Shown here one piece after another: positions 33,254 through 46,308 of a stretch of DNA of 64,000 nucleotides. The notes beneath the pieces were generated by a model. It made no database searches. It saw nothing but the letters and a program-made list of their open reading frames with translations, and was not told the DNA's origin. Made by a program: the position numbers and the translations under genes. The stretch is from Lactarius indigo (taxonomy: Eukaryota > Basidiomycota > Agaricomycetes > Russulales > Russulaceae). The stretch covers positions 372,001-436,000 of the forward strand of contig JAFKAC010000015.1 of NCBI GenBank assembly GCA_025766275.1, given 5' to 3'. The stretch's first letter is position 1. Each line of letters begins with the position of its first letter.

Positions 33254-34500
33254 ATTGCATTCCCACAATCCGCACATCCGGGTCTGCAAATATACCAATG
33301 GTCTTGGTCTTGGACTAAGAGTCCTGACAGCCATCAATGACGGCGCCGCGTAACCAGGTTCTATTCTTGAAAGTTCGGTAATCATGAACAAGCACATGAT
33401 ACACGCGGCCCCAAAGTGGAGAGAGTGGTGCTGGCGGACTCTGTGTCGTACTCGGGTGTCATCCACCTGCACTTGGGCAGGCTATTGCATGCTGCCGGAC
33501 AATTAGAAGTCGGATCCAAGCCTGTCCACTGGCGTGCCATTAATTTAAACCTAGTCGAACATGTGAGAGGGAGACGACAATAGTGTCGGACACAGATACT
33601 GCTTCTAGTAGATATCAACAATTAAGCCGTGGGGATACCCAGATGCGGTGTTGGTTTGGCTACATTGAGCACGGGTTAATCTCCAAGCCGAGCCTAAGAG
33701 ATAGCCGACCAAAGCCAAGCCCTTGTCCCCTCATCACTCTGTGGTTGAATCCGTGTTGACTCATTCAATGTTCTTGATCACGAAGACGTTTCAAACAAGT
33801 TGTATAACTCGGTGGTGCATTCGTAATCGTCGCTGCCTGTGTCCGAGTTAGTACCGGGGTGTGGGATGCATGCACCCCCCGAGGCTCCAGGGCCCGCCGG
33901 AATGATTGGAAACTCCAATACTCTCGAAACTGTAACATCAAGTTGCTGCGTGGAGCAGCGCGTCACACCGTAAGGTCGATGCCATGGTCACTCAGGCATC
34001 GTTTAGCCAGCATCAACTCTCGCTCAAGGACCGAGCAAGGCGCTGTCGTTCGGAATGGGTTGGCCTGCTGGGATGTGTCCGAGTCATCAAGGAGGGGAGC
34101 GGCTATGGTCAAGAAGTTTCGGTAATATGAGAACACCGCCAATCCGAGTCGTCGCGAATGCGACACCACAGCGAGATCCATTTCGGTAGGCCCGGCGCAT
34201 GCGAACAGACAGGGCGGATTTCCAAGATTCACATTCAAGTTATGGGCATTCTCGGACGCACCAAGCGGTGGCGGCTTTAGCTTTGAACACCAAGTTGAAG
34301 CGACTTGCAGTCGACAGCGAAGCCAGAGATGGCCGGCCGAATCCAAGCACTTTCCTCCACACTACGAGTCTGTGCTTGAATCCGTGCCTCATCACTATCC
34401 CATAACAGTAGCCTGAAAGCTCGTTTCTCGCTTATCCGAGTCCGGTGCAACCGCACGTGTCTCAACAAGCGACGCACTTGTTGTCCACCTCACATTCTTC
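33254..34500. repeat. spacer between F-box copy D and the dynein gene
   Basis: The stretch 33800-34000 is a copy of the spacer seen near 21320 and 26450. From about 34200 it matches the flank at 29750-30200. No coding gene is visible. Confidence 0.6.
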
Positions 34501-34651
34501 CATAACGTTGTTTGTCTCGCAAAGACCCTGTAGGATATGAGGAAGTCATGTCATTAAAGGAGAGATCTCGGCAGTACATGGTAACTGTAGAAAAAAAGAA
34601 CAAGTGACGGAAACTAATGTAATGAGCGAAAAGAATGAGAGCACATCGCCC

Positions 34652-37600
34652 TCAGAACCGCCGTGCGCCACCGACCAGACCCTCAATTGACTGGTGCTCA
34701 AGGTCATTGCGCGACTTGAGTATCGACGCGTGCATTTCCTTCATCGCGTTTCCGAGCTTCACCCCGAATCGCGACAGGATATCGCGCTGCCACGCGTCGT
34801 ACTTGGCATTCACGCGCGCCTGTACCTGCTCATAATCCACGACGCAAACCCCGAACTCCTTCTGCGTCTCCGTCGTGTCGAACGTGATGCGCGAGCGCTT
34901 GATCTCAGTCAAGAGCTGCTGCCAATGTGCGAGTGAATCGCCGAGACGATTGAACACGTATTCTGCCTCGAGGTCCCACAGTGATTGGAACTGCAGCCAT
35001 TTGGCGACATAGTCCTTCAGCTGTTGTACCTTGGCCTCGATGAGCACGAATGGTCGCTGGAGCGTGTCGTCGGCGAATTGCGTGAGCTAGGAAAGAAGTC
35101 AATCTTCGTCGCGAGATTAGTTCTCGAGTTAGCTCCGTACCAATGAAGTATACAATGTCTCTGATGCCGTCGTGCCCTGCATCTGGAGACCGATCTCATA
35201 TCGCGAACTCTGAATCCGCCGTAGTCGGCAAACCACACCTAGAAGGACATCAGTGAGATTCAACGCGTTGGTGTAGTCAGGACAGCATTCACCGAGCCAA
35301 TCGTGTAGTTGCTGCAACCATGTTTGACGTGCATATTCTATTGGAGGATCTAAGAAGATGACCTGGTTCTGTATCCGTATTTCGTGCACGATAGGCTTCA
35401 GCGTCATGCTCCCTTCTAGGAACTGTGTCCGCGCACGTCAATCTCTCAACTGTGAACGGCCGGGATAAGCATGGCCTACCTTCTCCCCACGTTGCTTGTC
35501 TCCACGCCTCTTGCTCGGAATAGGGTCGCGCCGTAGCTCGCCATCATCCGCGGTACGATCAAACTCAGTGCACCATGCCTGGGTGACATGTTTGAGCCGC
35601 TGAAGTAGGATCCCTTCGATCTTCTTGTCCAGCTCAGCGACCCAATGATCAAGATTCGCATAGCCTTCAAGGTTGAGACGGTCGATCTGTACACGGGCGC
35701 GCTTTAGTAATCGACTGGGCAAGATGATGCAGAACGCACGGCGGCCTGAATACGGCTCAAGAGCTCCGTGAACGCTTCCGTCGTGTATGAGCATGTCGCT
35801 AGGTCCTCCACCGCCCGTAGAATGTCCTTGTACAGGTCGATGACGCTATTTGTCTTGTCCTGTCGGGCTATCAGTGATACGTCGGAACAACTACGACATT
35901 GACACTCACCTGTAATACCGACACCACGCTCGCAAACTCTCGAACGAACTGAATGTGTCGGGTATCCCGCCCGTCCGAAGACACGTATCGCGCAGCATAG
36001 TACTGGCTCGCGAAAGACTCCCAGCCAATACCCATACCTAAATCATGAAATCAGTAAACACAAGCTCCTAAAGAGCCGCGCGCGGACTGACCTCGCGTAA
36101 CCATTCGTTGCGCCTCATTCCGATACTCCGCCACAAGCCACTCAATCCCCTTGTTGTGTTCCACGAGGTCAAGGGTTTGTCCGTATGTCCTGACTGTCTC
36201 CATCAAGCTAACCGCGTGGGGATATACCCTCTTAGCGTCCTTGGCCATATTCGTAATCGCATGTGGCACCTGGAAACCAAGCCAGAGCAGGTTGCGCACG
36301 TCCTTGAACAACGTGATAATCTGAGGATCAAAGTTGACTGCCAGCTGGAAGCCGCCCCCGCGCAAGCGGACGATCTCGAAAAGCCGCCCGGTGACTCCCA
36401 TGTCGCGACGCCCGATGTCGTGTAGCCACGCCTCATATACTGGCCGCGTATCGAGCTTGCGGCGGAATGCGGCCGATTCGGATTGCAGCTTTTGGCCTTC
36501 CGCGTAGAGTTCCCAACCTTTGCCGAGAACATCCTCGACTCGCTTCATGTAAGTGAGGAGCTGTCGCTCGATCTGCCGTGCCCAGATGATGGCACCTGCG
36601 ATGGGAGGAAGGTCGCGCATTTGAGACATATGATAAGCTTCAGAGTATCGATATTGCGTTTTGAACTACGGTTATCGTATAAATGAGATTCGTGGTTGCA
36701 AATGAGGAACATACCTTGTCGTGAAGACGCTTAATATCCTCCTTGACTGAGTCAATGAGTTGCGTCTGGTATTCTTGGATGGCACCTCTAATCTGTTGGC
36801 ATAGGTGACGTAAGACGAGTGACTTTGATAGAGGGTGTACAAGGCGCACCTTCGGCCTCACGAATAGCGCGTTGAACTTTGAGAACACACGGAACATCTC
36901 GTTTGCGTTGCGTGCCGTCCCCAGACGATCGCGTAGCCGTGAGATGATCTGATTCTCGACTCTCGCCACACGTTCGTTATATGCGTTTTCTGCTGCGACC
37001 CATATCTCCGTGCCCTCTGTTCGTTTTTGATCAGCTAAGCTGTCCTGGATGCCCATAACGAACAACCCACCGGTAGACACATCCAAAACGTCAATCCGCT
37101 TCATTACCTCATAAGCTTCCTTCACCTCCTCCTCCATGTCCATCCCACCAACCTCTACTCCAACACCGCCTAACCCCTTCGTAGGACCGGTCATCACGGC
37201 CAACTGCTCGTGCTGCCTCCTCCATTCCCTTAAATATCGCGTTCGCTCCTGCAACTTCGCGTGCGCTGGTTCGACTTTGATCCGGGTGGGTCTTTCTGAC
37301 CGCTTTCGTGTGACCTCGCGCGCGACGTTTGTGAACTCCTTAATGAGGTCATCCCAGGTGCGGAAGATGGTCGTTGTCTGTGAGAGTAAGCGCTCAAACG
37401 TCTCGTACGGGGTGTAGAGCAGTCGGTGAGAGGTGAGGATGCGGAGTAGCTGGTCGTTAAAGTCTCGAGAGATCGCTTCCATGAGTGGTAGGGCACGGCG
37501 GATCGGATAGGGCGATAGGCGCATCTTGCGGTTGACGTGCATAAAGATGAGCGTGAGCGCCTCTTGTATCTTATCGACGTCGGGTGCGGAGAGTAGCTCA

Positions 37601-39012
37601 TTTAACGGGAAATCTTTCATCAGCTGGTTGTATTTGTGAACTGTACATGTTTTGATCAGCAAGGTCTCATAAACAGATGATGCGACAGGCGCATACCATT
37701 ATCGGTGGCATCGTTCAGTCCAGTGTCGGCGATGAAAGAGACGGTGGCATGGAAACGCTTCGCATTACGCAGACAATCCATGACCATGTTCACCTCCTCA
37801 CTTCTCAGTTGATTTTCAATACCTTCGAGCGCTCGTTCTAGAGAAAGCCAAAAGTTGATCTCCTGTGATGCCGTGCCTGATGCAACGTCACGATTGAGCT
37901 TCGTTACTGCCTGAATAGACTTGATCCATGCATTAACGTGGGCATGCAGGGTATTGAGGAATGTGCTGTCGCTCAGAAGCTTGGGTGGTATGTAGGATAA
38001 ATTTGGCCGGGCACCAGTGGCACGTGCCTGCGCGACAATACTCAGGAAATCACAAGCGCGCGGCTAGCGACACGCACCTGTTCGACTGCTTTCTGTATGA
38101 CGGGATGAATAATGAGGTGAGTTTCCGGTATTTCGACGTTTTGCTGTAGGTGTAATAAGGAAAGCTCGAGTTCGGCGAACTTCTTCTTGGTCATCGGTAT
38201 CCCTACCACGACCCAGTGAGCAAATTTATGGACATAGCGCCCAAAAGAACAGCGAGTGAACACGGCGGTTGCGCTCACGCCGCGAATCATAAACACGCGT
38301 GGCATGCGCCCGTGCGTACGTAGACAGGAATCATTTCGGCAAAGAGACTCACCCATCTTGTTGTCGCCATCCTTGCCTTGGCCCCGCGCGCCAACGAACG
38401 CATCAAACCACGGCTTGACACCGTTACTGACGACAGCATGTAAACTTTCGTATGGTGTCTCTTCGCCGCCGAATAGATTAAGTATATGTAGCTGAGTGGC
38501 GAGTGGTGTGATGGGGTCAAGCGTGGGTCCCCGTTTAATCAGCGCGAGGGTCGTACTGTTCGATGGTGTGTACACGAGATGTGTAGTAAGGAGATACGAA
38601 AAAGTAGGAGGCATGTCATCTGTCAAAATTGGCAAGTTGAGACGGGACACAGATGAAGGACAAACGTGCCTTCGACCTCGTCCCTCCTCTTGGCAATATA
38701 GATGACGCCTGTGCCTTCGCTAGCAAAACGCGTGACACGCTCGTCAAATTCATCATCAAATATCGAATCTATTTCAGCTGGTGTCGCTCCAAGTACGGGT
38801 GGGAGAAGAGAGAGAAGGTAGGTGCGGAAGATGCCAGGATCGAAAGAGGACGATGGGGCGGCCTCGTCATGAGGTATGGGACTAGTTCCGTTGGTGCCAT
38901 TGGTGCCATTTACATGTGTTGATGTCGTGGGGGTATATGGGCCTTCCATCTCTCCGGATCGACCGTGTAGGAGATGGGGACTAATCGGTCGGAGGAATTG
39001 CAGTTGAGACAT
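34652..39012 (-). CDS. cytoplasmic dynein heavy chain, tail only (no motor)
   Basis: A multi-exon gene matches the N-terminal tail of cytoplasmic dynein 1 heavy chain. Landmarks in order: [19 protein letters not shown] near the start; [16 protein letters not shown] and [19 protein letters not shown] (about 37500); [19 protein letters not shown] (about 37280); [20 protein letters not shown] (about 36250); [15 protein letters not shown] (about 35370); and [17 protein letters not shown] (about 34890). The frame then stops after [14 protein letters not shown] at 34652, about where the tail meets the linker. No linker, AAA ring or stalk follows. The tail dimerises the heavy chain and binds intermediate and light-intermediate chains. 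All exons examined are open and joined by plausible introns, including a GC-AG intron at 38669-38620. This is therefore not an evidently decayed gene. Either the heavy chain is encoded in two pieces, or this is a tail-only paralogue. Confidence 0.85.
38620..38669 (-). other. GC-AG intron 1 of the dynein tail gene
   Basis: No GT donor joins RRDEVE to DDMPPTFSY in frame. A donor GCACGT at 38669 with the acceptor ending at 38620 (50 nt) does so exactly. GC-AG introns are a known minor class spliced by the major spliceosome. Confidence 0.6.
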
Positions 39013-40773
39013 GGCATCGCCGCGAAACGGGATTACGTACGAATTATGGGTCACAGACTACGATTCTAGACGTCCTTGAGCTAAAGTTGCTTTCCTTTAC
39101 GCGCCGATAGTGCGATGGTGTTGTCTGGCGTCGTCGTCGCGAGCAGTGAACAAAGAGCGAACTCAAGTCGGGATAGTGACGAGCATGGCCGAGCCTTTTT
39201 TGGATGCGTGAGAAAGTATTACGTACAAGAGACAACTTGTCCTGTTCAGGGTGGCGCAGACCGTGGTCTTTACCTGCTGGGAGGCACTTGTCTAGGTCAC
39301 CGAAAGCCTTCGGTGTCAGAGGTAACAAGTAAGCACTGCATAGGTTAGTTCGCCTGAGCTACTTGCTTGGTTCAGTTATTGCGACGACACTCCGGTCGTA
39401 ACAATAGGGAGCGGATGTACCAAACATAAAGCTATGCTCGGATGCCAAAGCTGAAGTCCTGGTGGGTGAGAGACTGGATCGTGTCATGACTTGCGAAATC
39501 TAGCTGGGCTCGCCTCTTCGTTGGATGAGGAGGTGCGATGGGGCACGTTTTGCCCTCCCACCTAGTTGTCATAACTGTCACGAACGGAACACCCGTCGAA
39601 CCCAATTCCTGCCGTACGCACGTTCATACTTCAAATTTAGGAAATTTATTGTAAGTCTTTGTCTGCCCTTTAGTAATGACCGTCACGGCAGTTGAGTTCT
39701 GCGGGACCCTTACTCACACGACGCGAATCACGATGCCGCTATGGTAGCAGGGCCTTCTTCGATAATTGTGAAAAATTACCCCCGAGGTACTGACACCGCG
39801 CTTCTTCACCTATTCCTCGCTTACCGAGACCTAGTTCGGGAGACTCGGAACCCAGCTATGGTCACCTCGATCGTATCAGGTCAACTCTGACTCAATACGA
39901 GCTATCAAACATGTGATGGTCGCTTCCTACATATCGCCGCTGTTCGACCACTCAATTAGGGGGCTGCGGAAACCCCAACTTGTCATGACCTACACGACAT
40001 CGGTTCTACAGCTGGACATTTTAGCAGGTCTTGAGAAAAAAGTCACGTCTTTTCCCTTAGTTCATATTTAGGACATGACAGCGATCTAGTTGACCACATT
40101 GCATCCAGTTAGATCCCGTCAAAAGGTTTCCTGCAGGCAACCTTGCGATGTCACAAAGTTTGTCAATTTTCCGGAGGAGTACTGGTGTACAAGAGACACC
40201 TTCCAAAATCGATATGGGGACGTTGCTTTGTCGGTCAAGTTATATTCGTACCATGTCCTCATAACTCGGCAGGACCGCTCCGACTCTGATTACAACATCA
40301 TGGTTTTCTTGAGGATGTCAAGCCTATTATTCCCTATTATTCCCTAGGTACTATGTAACACCATCTCGATATTTGTGTTCTTTCTGGGACTCTTCAACCC
40401 CCCTGCGGCCAAATGCGGCCAGACCGGAGGTTATCCCCATCCAACCATCAACTTCAATTGGTATCCTAGCGGTTTCGCTGTACATGTGTGTTGTTGTTCC
40501 TGCAAGGGCGTGATAGAGTGTAGAATCCAAAGGGAAAAAAAAATTATACGGTCGCGAGCATCGCAAATCCGGTTCTGAGTCGGAGTCAGAGGGTCTACCG
40601 GAGACGACAGATGCCGCGATGCTATCTCAGTGCTAATGTGGTGGAGCGACGGTCCCCGAGTCATCCTACTACGGCGGCCAGGGCCACCATCCCGCCGCTC
40701 TGAGCGACCAACTGAGCGCCTCTGAACCCTCCTTCTACGTATCGTATATGAAAATCTCCAACTCGGTTTCAAC
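39013..40773. other. intergenic between divergent genes, no gene seen
   Basis: A 1.76-kb gap between the dynein tail gene (minus) and the YvcK-like gene (plus). No conserved frame is seen. The only repeat noticed is a doubled TATTATTCCC at about 40325-40345. Confidence 0.5.
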
Positions 40774-42784
40774 ATGGCTGCCCTTCACAACACCTCATCT
40801 CATATCGACCCTATCTCGGCCGCCCCTCAACTTCTCCTGCCAGCACCACATGCCCCACAGCGGCGGCACCTTGATATCCCTGATATCCCAGGGCACCGAC
40901 CTGCACCACAGGAGGGCGGCGGCCTACCCGAGTCGTACCTTGTCATATCCGGGGGAACGGGATGCAACGCGATCTGCGCTGCGTTCGCCCGTGCCTCATA
41001 CGTTCTTCCGGTATCAGACGACGGTGGCTCGTCAAGCGAGATCATCCGCGTCCTGGGCGGCCCTTCCATAGGTACCGTACCTTTCCCCCTCATCTGCCCC
41101 CATCCGGAATCTCGCGTCGTCGCTCGTGTGTAGGTGACATCCGCTCGCGCCTCGTGCGCTTGATACCGCCGGCCGCACCTGGCACGCCCTTGGACGCACT
41201 GAGAACACTGTTGGCGCACCGACTCCCCACTGGTAACGACGCTGCGCGTGAAGAGTGGCGTTCCATTGTCGAAGGGAGGAGCAGCCTGTGGGCGGGTATA
41301 CCGGAAGACCGCAAGGAGACCATACGAGGTACACGCCAGCCAGTCACTGCGCCTTCTTGTTCCCGTTATATCGAACTATTATTGCAGGTTTTCTGGTATA
41401 TTTCGAGGGTGAGATTCTACGCCGCGCCCATAAGAACTTTTCGTTCGTGAATGGCAGGTAGGTTTGTAGAACTATCCTTCTAGTCACACCAGCTGGCTCA
41501 CACACTTTACCATAACTTTATCATAAGCATTGGGAACTTCCTGCTAGCAGCTGCCCAGGCTTTCTTCCGCTCTCTTCCGTCTGCCATCTTCCTCTTCTCG
41601 TCCATTACTAATAGCCAGGTTTGGGTCTCGTGCTTTTCCTACCTTCTTCACTTTATCTTAGTTCCAGGCAAATATCATACCAGTCATCGCGACGAATCAT
41701 ACAGTCACTATTTCGGCTGAACTAGTAAGTCTTAGTCGTTCGTGGCTTATACCTGCTCGTTCAAGTTTTCTTTGGTAGGCGGATGGGACACACCTCGTCG
41801 GGCAATGCGAGATTTCTCACCCCGTTGCGCGTCTTCCCTCCGACGAGGACGAAGATTTACCCTCGCTGACCTTCGACATCATCTCGCCGACGATGAGTGC
41901 CCAGACCCAGAACGTCCTCTTTGACGCAGGATCCAAGAGTTCGTACGAAAAACTGCGTGCACCCATTCGTCGTACGCATACTCTTCTTCATCCGCGTTCT
42001 TTCTCGTCAATCTCTCCGCATACTCAGGGCTGTATTACATTAACGCGTATGGCCACGAGATCCATCCCATCCCAACCCCCGAGTATATCTCGGGGCTGGG
42101 ATCGAACGAGGTTCTAGTTTATTCATGTGGGTCTCTTTGGACCAGGTAGGTCGCGTCCACTGGTTCTGGGGCGACTGACCCTCGAGCCAACGGCAGCATC
42201 ATCCCTTGCCTCGCGTTGCGCGGGGTTGCCTCGGCCATAGCGCGCTCCGGCTCTCTGCGCGCAAAGGTGCTTTTTCGTGAGCCCATGTCGTGATCTCACC
42301 ACTATAAACAATACCCCTAACGTGCCGGGGACCCAGTGAATTCGAAGAACGACCGCGAAACTGAGGGCTACACCGCAGTCGACTACATACTGTCAGCTGC
42401 TGGTTCATTGCCTCACGTGAGCGCGCTGACCGAGCTGCACCACAACCACTATTAGGGCCATCGCGCGCACGCTCAACGCGCGTTACCAGACGGAACCGTA
42501 TGGCCTTGCCCCGGGTAACGCCGCGACGACGTACCCGGTATCCGCGTTCGTGACCCACCTCGTGTATCTCCGAGGTTGTGCGGTGCACGTCGACATCGCG
42601 CGCGCATCTGTGCGTTAATTCCTGTATCTGTATCAGCCTCTGACATCAATGACTCCAATGTGTGTGACGATAGGAGCTGGGCGTCAAATGTGTCGAGGTG
42701 GAGAGCGGTGCAGTGGGAGCGGACGGGATTCCGCTTTATGATGCGGCGTGCGCTAAGAAGGCGCTTGAGCGGGTACGCGGGTAG
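40774..42784 (+). CDS. YvcK/CofD-like (UPF0052) protein
   Basis: Eleven exons (40774-41071, 41134-41329, 41388-41457, 41528-41618, 41668-41724, 41779-41971, 42028-42145, 42197-42278, 42337-42391, 42456-42609, 42674-42784) sum to 474 codons. The N-terminal half has the family signature: VISGGTGCNAICAAF, then SDDGGSSSEIIRVLGGPSIGD, a glycine-rich nucleotide-binding fold. Later blocks include NFSFVNGSIGNFLLAAAQ, YYINAYGHEIHPIP, LWTSIIPCLALRGVASAI and SKNDRETEGY. CofD transfers a phospholactyl group to F420 precursors, while bacterial YvcK proteins influence cell shape and carbon use. The fungal members have no assigned reaction that I know, and fungi do not make F420. All introns are 49-70 nt GT-AG and no defect is visible. 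Confidence 0.88.
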
Positions 42785-42973
42785 TCTGCCACTTTTTGCA
42801 CGTGAATGGCGCTTTGCAATTTTTGGAGCAGTTTAGGCAGCTGGACAACCATTAGAGGTAGTGACCCCAACTACAACGTGTGTATGATGTCATTTAGCCC
42901 CTCAGGAGGCGTCATAGTATAACACAGCCATTATAAAATCCAAAATGGCGCTCGTGAGGATCATCAACACAAC

Positions 42974-43635
42974 ATGCTTCAGCGCACATTCACCGTTACT
43001 CCCAGGCAAGCCAGCCGTGCATACGCTGCGCGCGCTTCGCTTCCCACAGTCCGACAGTTGCACGCGTCCCCCACCGCATTCAAAACCGCGACGGAGAAGG
43101 CCGCAGAAGTCGCTGACAAGGTGTGTATTACGCGACCGACTCCGAGACACGGAAATCGTAAAAGGCTTTTGGAAAGGTCAACAAGTCGGTTGGCCGGACC
43201 CTGGCATCTGCCATCGAGACGGGCGAGCAAGTGACAGAGAAGACGAAGCAGACTCTCGGTAAGCACGCGTGCGTGCGTTCGTGCGGGCCCATACCAGACG
43301 CGTTGATCACGTTCGCGGTGCGACCCTTACTACAGGAGCTACGAAGGACCAAGCGGAGAGCGGCGCAAAGGATACGGCAGAGAAGGCGGCGGCGGTGAGT
43401 TAATTATTATTATTATTATTATTTTTGGTTCCGCGCGTGACTTCGCATAATGGTGCCTTACGGGACTTAATACTACAGACCTCGCATGAAGCTGCGGAGA
43501 AGGCATCGAAGGTGCGTGCGGTTTGTCCGGGGCTGCCGCGGACAACGTGAACTAAAACACCCGGATCCTTATTCCTGTGATACTTATCCGTAGATGACGA
43601 AAAAGGCCAACGAGTCCCAGGCCGAAAAGCGCTGA
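42974..43635 (+). CDS. small mitochondrial LEA-like protein
   Basis: Five exons (starting 42974; introns at 43121, 43260, 43395 and 43511, approximately) encode about 120 residues. The first ~40 residues are rich in Arg, Ala, Thr and Ser with no acidic residue (MLQRTFTVTPRQASRAYAAR), as in mitochondrial presequences. The remainder is hydrophilic and built from loose repeats around TAEKAAE (ATEKAAEVADK, KDTAEKAAA, HEAAEKASK), resembling the 11-residue repeats of group-3 LEA proteins. Such proteins are disordered and protect membranes or enzymes during drying or freezing. That role is inferred here. Tiny exons of 11-20 codons follow the repeat period, suggesting growth by exon duplication. Confidence 0.65.
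43402..43425. repeat. (TTA)n microsatellite inside an intron
   Basis: About seven TTA/ATT units directly follow the GTGAGT donor of the third intron of the LEA-like gene. Confidence 0.9.
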
Positions 43636-46308
43636 TCGATGCGGATGTGGACACCCCCGAGAAATGGAGAGGTGGTTGTTGATGCCTTTTGGCCAAAGTC
43701 CGATAGTAGCTTAATTCGCGGTCGTTACCGAAGGAACTGTGTGGTAATGATAATCAGAACGTTTCGAGGAAACTCTCCGGCATCACATGCGCCACAACGA
43801 CGCGAATACTGGAAGTTCAAAACCTGCGTTCTGCCCCCTCACTTGTGCAGGCCCGAGAATAAGACACTTCCGAGCCTGCTGCTATGAGAGAAACCTAAAA
43901 CCTTATTTGGGGTAATTGTTCTCACACGCCGGGGGGGGTTTCTTTTGTTTTTTGGTTCCGACGTGTTCCATAATATTAAATCAATTTTCTAGCAGAAGAC
44001 TCCGGAGCTGACAACACCAATCAGTGCTCTTGAGGGACGGGCCTATCGCAGTCTTTCAATAGTGACAGGAATGGGTTTCCCAAAGCGGTAAGCGAAAGAG
44101 GACGAGCCCGTAAGGTGCAAGGCATTACAGCACGATTCCGATTCCGATCAGTTTCAAACCATTGAGCTTTGTTTACCTTTGTTTACTGCATGTCATGATC
44201 CAGAGCGCCTATGGTGCAACAACAGTTTTGCATCGCCCTTCAACTCCAGTCTCCAGTGACGCAATGTGGATATCTCTGCAAGTAAATTATAACTTTGCAG
44301 TTGCACCGGGTCATGACCTCCTTGGCGGATCTCACAGGGCACCCTAGGGAAGCTTTCCTTACATACGTTGCGTTGGAGAGTCATCTGAGGTCGTGCCAAG
44401 GGTCATGCGGTAATTATTGCGAAGACGCCTTACCAAAGGCGATAGAAGTATGGAAGAGGTACTTGGTTTTGCCTGTACAGTCGCCACAAGCGGCATGCCG
44501 TGACCACTAGCACCTTCAAGCTTTCCCCTTTGCAGTCATCATGGATCATCATGGGGTCGAGGCAATAGTGGGCAACGTGACACCCGCGCGTACCTGAACG
44601 CTTTGGGTCTTATAAATATCCAGCCCCGGTAAACCCCAATGTGCGCTCTCCATTCCCCCAGATCTTTACTTTTGTATTCAAGGTTCGAGCCCGAATCTCG
44701 CCATCCCCACCACCGTTTCAACTGCTGTCTCAATACGTCACCTGCAATCCACACCTTACTCCAACATTACCTGAAGCACGTGCAATTCGCCCACTCGCAG
44801 TCGCCTCTAGCTCGTCATGTTCTCCTTCAAACTCAAAGGTCGATCTAAGGTACGAAAGTACTTATACAGGCCTATGCGAGGCGTCTTGCTCACAGGTCAA
44901 CCAACCCCAAAATAGTCGGGTAATTCCAGTACGGCAAGCACCGACTCGGCATTATCATCCAACAATTCTGGCATGCTGTCGTCACAAACATTAGTCGCAC
45001 CACCGGTACGCACATTCCCCCGTAGAACATCGGAGAAAAACTGACGTGCTGCGCCAGCCGAAACGCTCCAAGGGCGGCAAAGTCAGTTTTATTTTTTTCT
45101 AATTTGTCATGAAAGTCGAACACCACATGCTGAAAGGGCTCCTTCTCCCCCCAGCCCACACTCCCAGACTACGCCGAGATGCTCGAAGATGAGAACATGT
45201 CGTGGGGACCACCCAAGTCGCGCCGACGCTGAGATCTGAAGGGCGCGCTCGGCGCATGGTTGCCGAGCCGACAGTAATTTCGAATCGCGTGGGTACATTG
45301 CTTCCATTTCTCCACTGTCATGCGTCCAATCCTCAAACCACCACCCTCTTTCCCTCCAGGCAATATCCTGCGGACTCTAGGACAGGGAGGGAGGGAGGGA
45401 AGTAGTGATCCACTATGCTGGGCAAGTGGGTGTAGGGTCGTTCTGAACGTCGCTGTAATTATTCAATCACATCTACCCAACCACGAGAGAAGAACCTCCC
45501 GTTGTTTTATTTTTATCAAGTGATCGACAGGGCACACACCTGTGGGTCTTGTGTATTGCATCGCCCAATTGATTGTCTGGCACACGACAGTCGAGAAAAT
45601 CACTGTCATGAGTCGAAACTCGTAAGCACGCGGAAAATTCCCGGCCATCTGTCCTTGTCAGATAAAAATTTCGGGAATCGCGTGCACCTGATTATAGGCG
45701 GTCTGGGCAGGTCCTCGTGATGGTGTGAGAATGGCGTGCGAAGAGAGTGGAGGAACGTGCTTCTATCACAGAGTAGGATAGATATGAGCCTATTTGCAAA
45801 ACCTCGTTGACTTCCCTCGTTTCTACTATGCGGAAATTAGGGGGGCTGATGGGAGAAGATAAGAGTCAAGGTCAATCGATAGACACTCAGGAGGGTGGTA
45901 GTGTGTCCGGTCAGAGGACAAGCGGTGACCCCATCGTGTTCGCCGAGAGCGGTTTGGGTGGTCGAAAGAAGGGGAAATGAAATGAAATTCGGACCGCCAC
46001 ACCGGCGCGCCACCTCCTGGCGGCCTGAACTCGAACGTACCACCTGCAGTCTTGGCGCGCATGATATTCATACACAACTAGCCCACTATGGACCGTTTGC
46101 CAGTTCAGTAAAGTAGCGTCTATCGAACCCTTATAAGTCATATCTATCATGCGAGGTACAGAACCCTTTTATTACAACGTCTTTGTTTCGGACCGGTCTT
46201 TTACATGTCCCGGAATATTATAAACGGAATCAGAAAAAAAAACATACCACTACAGTACAAGAAGCCTGACATAACTTATACAGTATCACCCGGTACAGGG
46301 AGACGAAA
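43636..46308. other. intergenic, no confident gene
   Basis: A strong TATAAATA box at 44611-44618 is followed by an ATG at 44817 that starts a possible two-exon frame (44817-44849, then 44896-44994, GT-AG intron of 46 nt) of only 43 codons with no family resemblance. I regard it as a possible gene remnant or a short peptide. G tracts occur at 43931 and 45390. Nothing else is recognisable. Confidence 0.4.

Noticed and set aside
35640..35730. Frame break in the dynein tail gene near 35690
   Set aside because: A 51-nt intron (GTGCGT...TTACTAA...ACAG on the minus strand) joins the two frames, so no defect is needed.
44690..44710. GGTTCGAGCCC, resembling a tRNA T-loop
   Set aside because: The T-stem does not pair, and no acceptor or anticodon arm can be built around it.
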